Shown here in pieces: positions 14,130-16,206 of a stretch of DNA of 16,206 nt. Position 1 is the first letter of the stretch, and each line of letters starts with the position of its first letter. The notes beneath the pieces were generated by a model. That model had not been told where the DNA came from. It saw only the letters and a list, made by a program, of their open reading frames with translations, and did no database searches. The DNA is from an uncultured Parolsenella sp. (GTDB taxonomy: Bacteria > Actinomycetota > Coriobacteriia > Coriobacteriales > Atopobiaceae): the NCBI GenBank assembly GCA_934668375.1, contig CAKUNF010000022.1, forward strand, positions 1 through 16,206, in the 5' to 3' direction. The translations under genes were made by a program, and so were the position numbers.

Positions 14130-15101
14130 TTACTTGTCGGCCTTCTCGCTGGCCTTGGCGGCCTTGGCCTTCTCGGCCTCGTACTCGGCCATGACGCCCT
14201 GCAGCGAGGCGTAGAACTTGTCGATGGTGGAGCGCTTGGCAAGTCCCTTGCTGGCCGCGGTGGCAGAGCCGCACGCGGAGGCAAAGTTGAGCGCGTCCTG
14301 GTAGGACATGCCGCGGTCGAGGCTCGCGAGGAAGCCTGCGACCATGGAGTCGCCCGCACCCGTGGCGTTCACGAGGTGGCACGGCGGGCACTTCGTGACG
14401 TACTCGTTGCCGTCGGCCGCGACGAGGGCCGAGCCCTCGCCACCGCAGGAGACGACGACGTTCTGGGCGCCGCGCTCGTGGAGCATGCGCGCGTAGGGCA
14501 TGCACTCCTCGGGCGTCTCCGGGTTGACGTCGAACAGCTTTCCAAGCTCGTGGTTGTTGGGCTTGATCATGAACGGCTCGGACTCGAGTGACTGAAGCAA
14601 CAGCGAACCCGGGGCGTCGACGACGAAGCGGATACCACGGCCGGCCAGGCGCGTCATGATGATCTGGTACATGTCGTCCGGCAGGCACTTGGGGATGGAG
14701 CCCGTGAGGACGAGCGTGTCGCCGGCCTTGATGCGGTCAAGGCGACCGAACAGCTCGTCGACCTTGTCGTTGGGGATCTTGGGGCCCATACCGTTGATGA
14801 TCGTCATCACGATGCCGTTGAGCTTGACGTTGATGCGCGTGAAGCCCTTGTCGAGGCGCACGAAGTTGCAGGTGACGCCCGCGGACTGGAGCGTGTCGAG
14901 GATGTAGTCACCCGTGAAGCCGGCGATGATGCCCAGGCAGATCGTGTCAACGTTGAGCTCGTTCAAGATGCTCGAGACGTTGATGCCGTTGCCACCGCAG
15001 CGGACCTCCTCGCTCGAGGAGCGGTTCGTGAAGCCCATGTCGAGCGTGAGCGGGTGCATGACGTAGTCGACGGCGGGGTTAAAGGTAACGGTGTAGATCA
15101 A
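14130..15101 (-). CDS. fruK: 1-phosphofructokinase (PfkB family)
   Basis: This 323-aa ribokinase-fold enzyme most likely phosphorylates fructose 1-phosphate (the product of the fructose PTS) with ATP to give fructose 1,6-bisphosphate. Signals: FNPAVDYV at the N-terminus; CGGNGINVSSIL (35-46) as the first PfkB signature, with Asn where many relatives have Lys; KPNNHELGKLF; and VNATGAGDSMVAGF with catalytic Asp. The C-terminus ends in a charged Lys/Ala tail (EAEKAKAAKASEKADK). Start is TTG 15101, with AAGGGG 8 bases upstream. Tagatose-6-phosphate kinase (LacC) is the main alternative; the fructose-type EIIA and PTS genes nearby favour FruK. Confidence 0.85.
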   Translation of the reverse strand: MIYTVTFNPAVDYVMHPLTLDMGFTNRSSSEEVRCGGNGINVSSILNELNVDTICLGIIAGFTGDYILDTLQSAGVTCNFVRLDKGFTRINVKLNGIVMTIINGMGPKIPNDKVDELFGRLDRIKAGDTLVLTGSIPKCLPDDMYQIIMTRLAGRGIRFVVDAPGSLLLQSLESEPFMIKPNNHELGKLFDVNPETPEECMPYARMLHERGAQNVVVSCGGEGSALVAADGNEYVTKCPPCHLVNATGAGDSMVAGFLASLDRGMSYQDALNFASACGSATAASKGLAKRSTIDKFYASLQGVMAEYEAEKAKAAKASEKADK

Positions 15102-15152
15102 GAGATCGCCCCTTCCACACGAATTTTTCCAGACTTCAGTATGCCACAGAAA

Positions 15153-15181
15153 CGGCTCCCCACTGCTGCGTTGGGGAGCCG
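15153..15181 (-). terminator. EIIA-gene terminator
   Basis: CGGCTCCCC and GGGGAGCCG form a perfect 9-bp stem followed on the minus strand by TTTCTG. It separates the EIIA transcript from fruK. An earlier stem, GATTCCG/CGGAATC (15203-15229) running into CTTTTT, may be a first terminator. Confidence 0.75.
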
Positions 15182-15202
15182 CTCGGGCAAAAAGTTGACC
15201 TC

Positions 15203-15229
15203 GATTCCGTGGGCATACGCTGCGGAATC
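15203..15229 (-). terminator. upstream weaker terminator after the EIIA gene
   Basis: GATTCCG and CGGAATC (7-bp stem, 13-nt loop) are followed, after nine bases, by five Ts on the minus strand. The distance to the T-run makes it weaker than the next hairpin. Confidence 0.4.
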
Positions 15230-15240
15230 ACCAATCTAGG

Positions 15241-15693
15241 CTAGTTCTCGAGGCCTTCGTTGATAGCTGCGACGACAGCGGCGGCATCCGAGGCGCCCTT
15301 GACGGCGCGGCAGAAGTCCTCGTGCATGAGCGAGGCCGCGATCTTGGAGAGGATGCGGAGGTGCTCGGTGCCCAGCTCGCCATCAGGAATGAACAGGGCG
15401 ATGGCGCAGTCGACGGGGGCCTTGTCCATCGTCTGCCAGTCCACAGGCTCGGAGAGGCGCAGGACGACGACGCAGGGCTCGGAGACGGAGGCGCTCTTGC
15501 AGTGCGGGATGGCAAAGCCGCCCATCATGCCCGTGGAGCCCTCGCCCTCGCGAGCCTTGAGGCCCTCGAGGAGCGCCGAGGCGTCAGAGCTGACGCCAAG
15601 CTCGACGGCCTTGTTGGCAGCGAGCTCGAGCGCCTCGTCACGAGAGGCGACGCTGCAGTCTAGGAACACGTGGGACGAATCAAGGATAGCCAT
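15241..15693 (-). CDS. PTS EIIA component, fructose/mannitol type
   Basis: This 150-aa single-domain protein matches the fructose/mannitol EIIA fold (PTS_EIIA_2). The phosphorylated histidine is probably His64 in MMGGFAIPHCKS, the family's GxAxPH motif, which receives phosphate from HPr His15. The downstream VVLRLSEPVDW and ALFIPDGELGTEHLRILSKIA patterns also fit. No EIIB or EIIC lies nearby, so it either serves a permease encoded elsewhere or acts as a regulatory nitrogen-PTS-like (PtsN type) protein. ATG 15693 is preceded by AAAGGGGAG at a good distance; the longer frame from 15837 lacks a ribosome site. Confidence 0.88.
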   Translation of the reverse strand: MAILDSSHVFLDCSVASRDEALELAANKAVELGVSSDASALLEGLKAREGEGSTGMMGGFAIPHCKSASVSEPCVVVLRLSEPVDWQTMDKAPVDCAIALFIPDGELGTEHLRILSKIAASLMHEDFCRAVKGASDAAAVVAAINEGLEN

Positions 15694-15769
15694 GCGAACT
15701 CCCCTTTTTTCTCGGCCAGCAATGCGGCCGCGCTTAAACAACGGGGTCAATTTTAACCGTGTAACGAGA

Positions 15770-15781
15770 GATTCGCGAATC
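15770..15781. promoter_or_regulatory. palindrome GATTCGCGAATC upstream of the EIIA gene
   Basis: A perfect 12-bp palindrome lies 77 bp before the EIIA start, between the candidate promoter and the gene. It is a possible operator for an unidentified sugar regulator. Confidence 0.35.
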
Positions 15782-15815
15782 AATCTCGCAATTTCTGAAA
15801 AATGCAAGGGTTTTC

Positions 15816-15844
15816 TCGATAGATGGCTATGAATCAATAGTCAA
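15816..15844 (-). promoter_or_regulatory. candidate promoter of the EIIA gene
   Basis: TTGACT (15844-15839) and TATCGA (15821-15816) are 17 bp apart on the minus strand. A second ATAGTCAAGC lies 33 bp upstream (15870-15879, the first at 15837-15846). The leader would be about 115 nt. The -10 match is modest. Confidence 0.45.
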
Positions 15845-15963
15845 GCGGCATGACGTTGGCCACTGGAGCATAGTCAAGCAAGCGCAAGCGTTTGATCGGA
15901 GCGATGCCTGCCGAGCGCTCTGACATGCATGGGCCGCGTTGCACGAGCCATCGAGACAGCAAA

Positions 15964-15989
15964 AGACCCCGGGCTATCACCCGGGGTCT
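15964..15989 (-). terminator. tRNA-Lys terminator
   Basis: AGACCCCGGG and CCCGGGGTCT form a perfect 10-bp stem followed by TTTTGC on the minus strand, 11 bases after the first tRNA-Lys. Confidence 0.9.
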
Positions 15990-15999
15990 GTGCTTTAGA

Positions 16000-16075
16000 T
16001 GGTGGTCCGTCAGGGGTTCGAACCCTGGACCTTGGGATTAAGAGTCCCCTGCTCTACCAGCTGAGCTAACGGACC
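16000..16075 (-). tRNA. tRNA-Lys (CTT), copy A
   Basis: A 76-nt tRNA including CCA. The acceptor stem is ggtccgt/acggacc and the anticodon stem gggga/tccc holds CTCTTAA, giving anticodon CTT. It lies between the terminator and a second, nearly identical tRNA-Lys. Confidence 0.95.
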
Positions 16076-16093
16076 ATCCGTATGTCTCCAAGT

Positions 16094-16121
16094 AGAATAC
16101 ACTACTTGGCGGGAAAATCAA
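16094..16121 (-). promoter_or_regulatory. promoter between the two tRNA-Lys genes
   Basis: TTGATT (16121-16116) and TATTCT (16099-16094) are 16 bp apart on the minus strand, about 18 bp before tRNA-Lys copy A. The -10 sits inside an inverted repeat, CCAAGTAG/CTACTTGG (16089-16110), which could also act as a processing hairpin. Confidence 0.45.
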
Positions 16122-16197
16122 TGGTGGTTCGTCAGGGGTTCGAACCCTGGACCTTGGGATTAAGAGTCCCCTGCTCTACCAGCTGAGCTAACGAACC
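16122..16197 (-). tRNA. tRNA-Lys (CTT), copy B
   Basis: A 76-nt tRNA including CCA, anticodon CTT. It is identical to copy A except in one acceptor-stem pair (see findings). Its 5' flank leaves the window after eight bases, so its promoter is not seen. Confidence 0.95.
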
Positions 16198-16206
16198 ATC
16201 TTACCT

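Overview
The window looks like the chromosome of a high-GC, Gram-positive gut or oral actinobacterium, most likely a coriobacterium (Olsenella, Atopobium or Collinsella type). The evidence is the high GC content, encoded CCA ends on the tRNAs, strong GGAGG-type ribosome sites, a sortase-anchored isopeptide-domain adhesin beside the PTS genes ptsH, ptsI and fruK, and an overall PTS-centred sugar economy. This placement is inference; no marker gene is present to prove it.

Positions 1-135 are chromosomal flank carrying the original terminator of a tRNA-Gly gene. Positions 136-6118 are a compact integrated element of about 5.9 kb inserted into the 3' end of tRNA-Gly(TCC). A 44-bp direct repeat of the tRNA 3' half, starting exactly at the CCA end, bounds it on both sides (136-179 and 6075-6118). 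Its cargo, all on the plus strand, is a tyrosine integrase, a small gene broken or switched by a C9 tract, a putative HTH regulator, an excisionase-like HTH protein, a 68-aa protein, a winged-helix replication-type protein, a DnaB-like RecA-fold ATPase, a structured non-coding stretch of about 0.6 kb, and an HTH plus zinc-ribbon protein. No conjugation, packaging, toxin, resistance or capsid gene is visible. It reads as a minimal integrate/excise/replicate element: a cryptic integrative plasmid, a mobilizable element, or a phage satellite.

The most striking hidden structure lies inside the winged-helix gene. Six copies of GGGGTAT recur every 33-36 bp (3671-3848), each followed about 14 bp later by the reverse-complement arm ATACCCC or a degenerate form of it. 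The motif is kept although it falls in different reading frames, so DNA-level selection is likely. With the DnaB-like gene next door, this resembles the lambda O/P layout, where the origin iterons lie inside the initiator gene. Two further repeat families are TTTnCGCAAA, three copies before the excisionase-like gene at about 3 and 4 helical turns, and TTGTTACA, in both ends of the element and probably integrase arm sites.

Positions 6119-16206 are chromosomal, all minus strand: a tRNA-Pro/tRNA-Gly transcript with a good promoter; a 1689-aa LPXTG-like (MPQTG) adhesin with a long leader containing a G11 tract; ptsI and ptsH; a 1-phosphofructokinase; a PTS fructose/mannitol-type EIIA; and two near-identical tRNA-Lys(CTT) genes. 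HPr, EI and EIIA form a phosphorelay and FruK would act on fructose 1-phosphate, but no EIIB or EIIC permease lies in the window.
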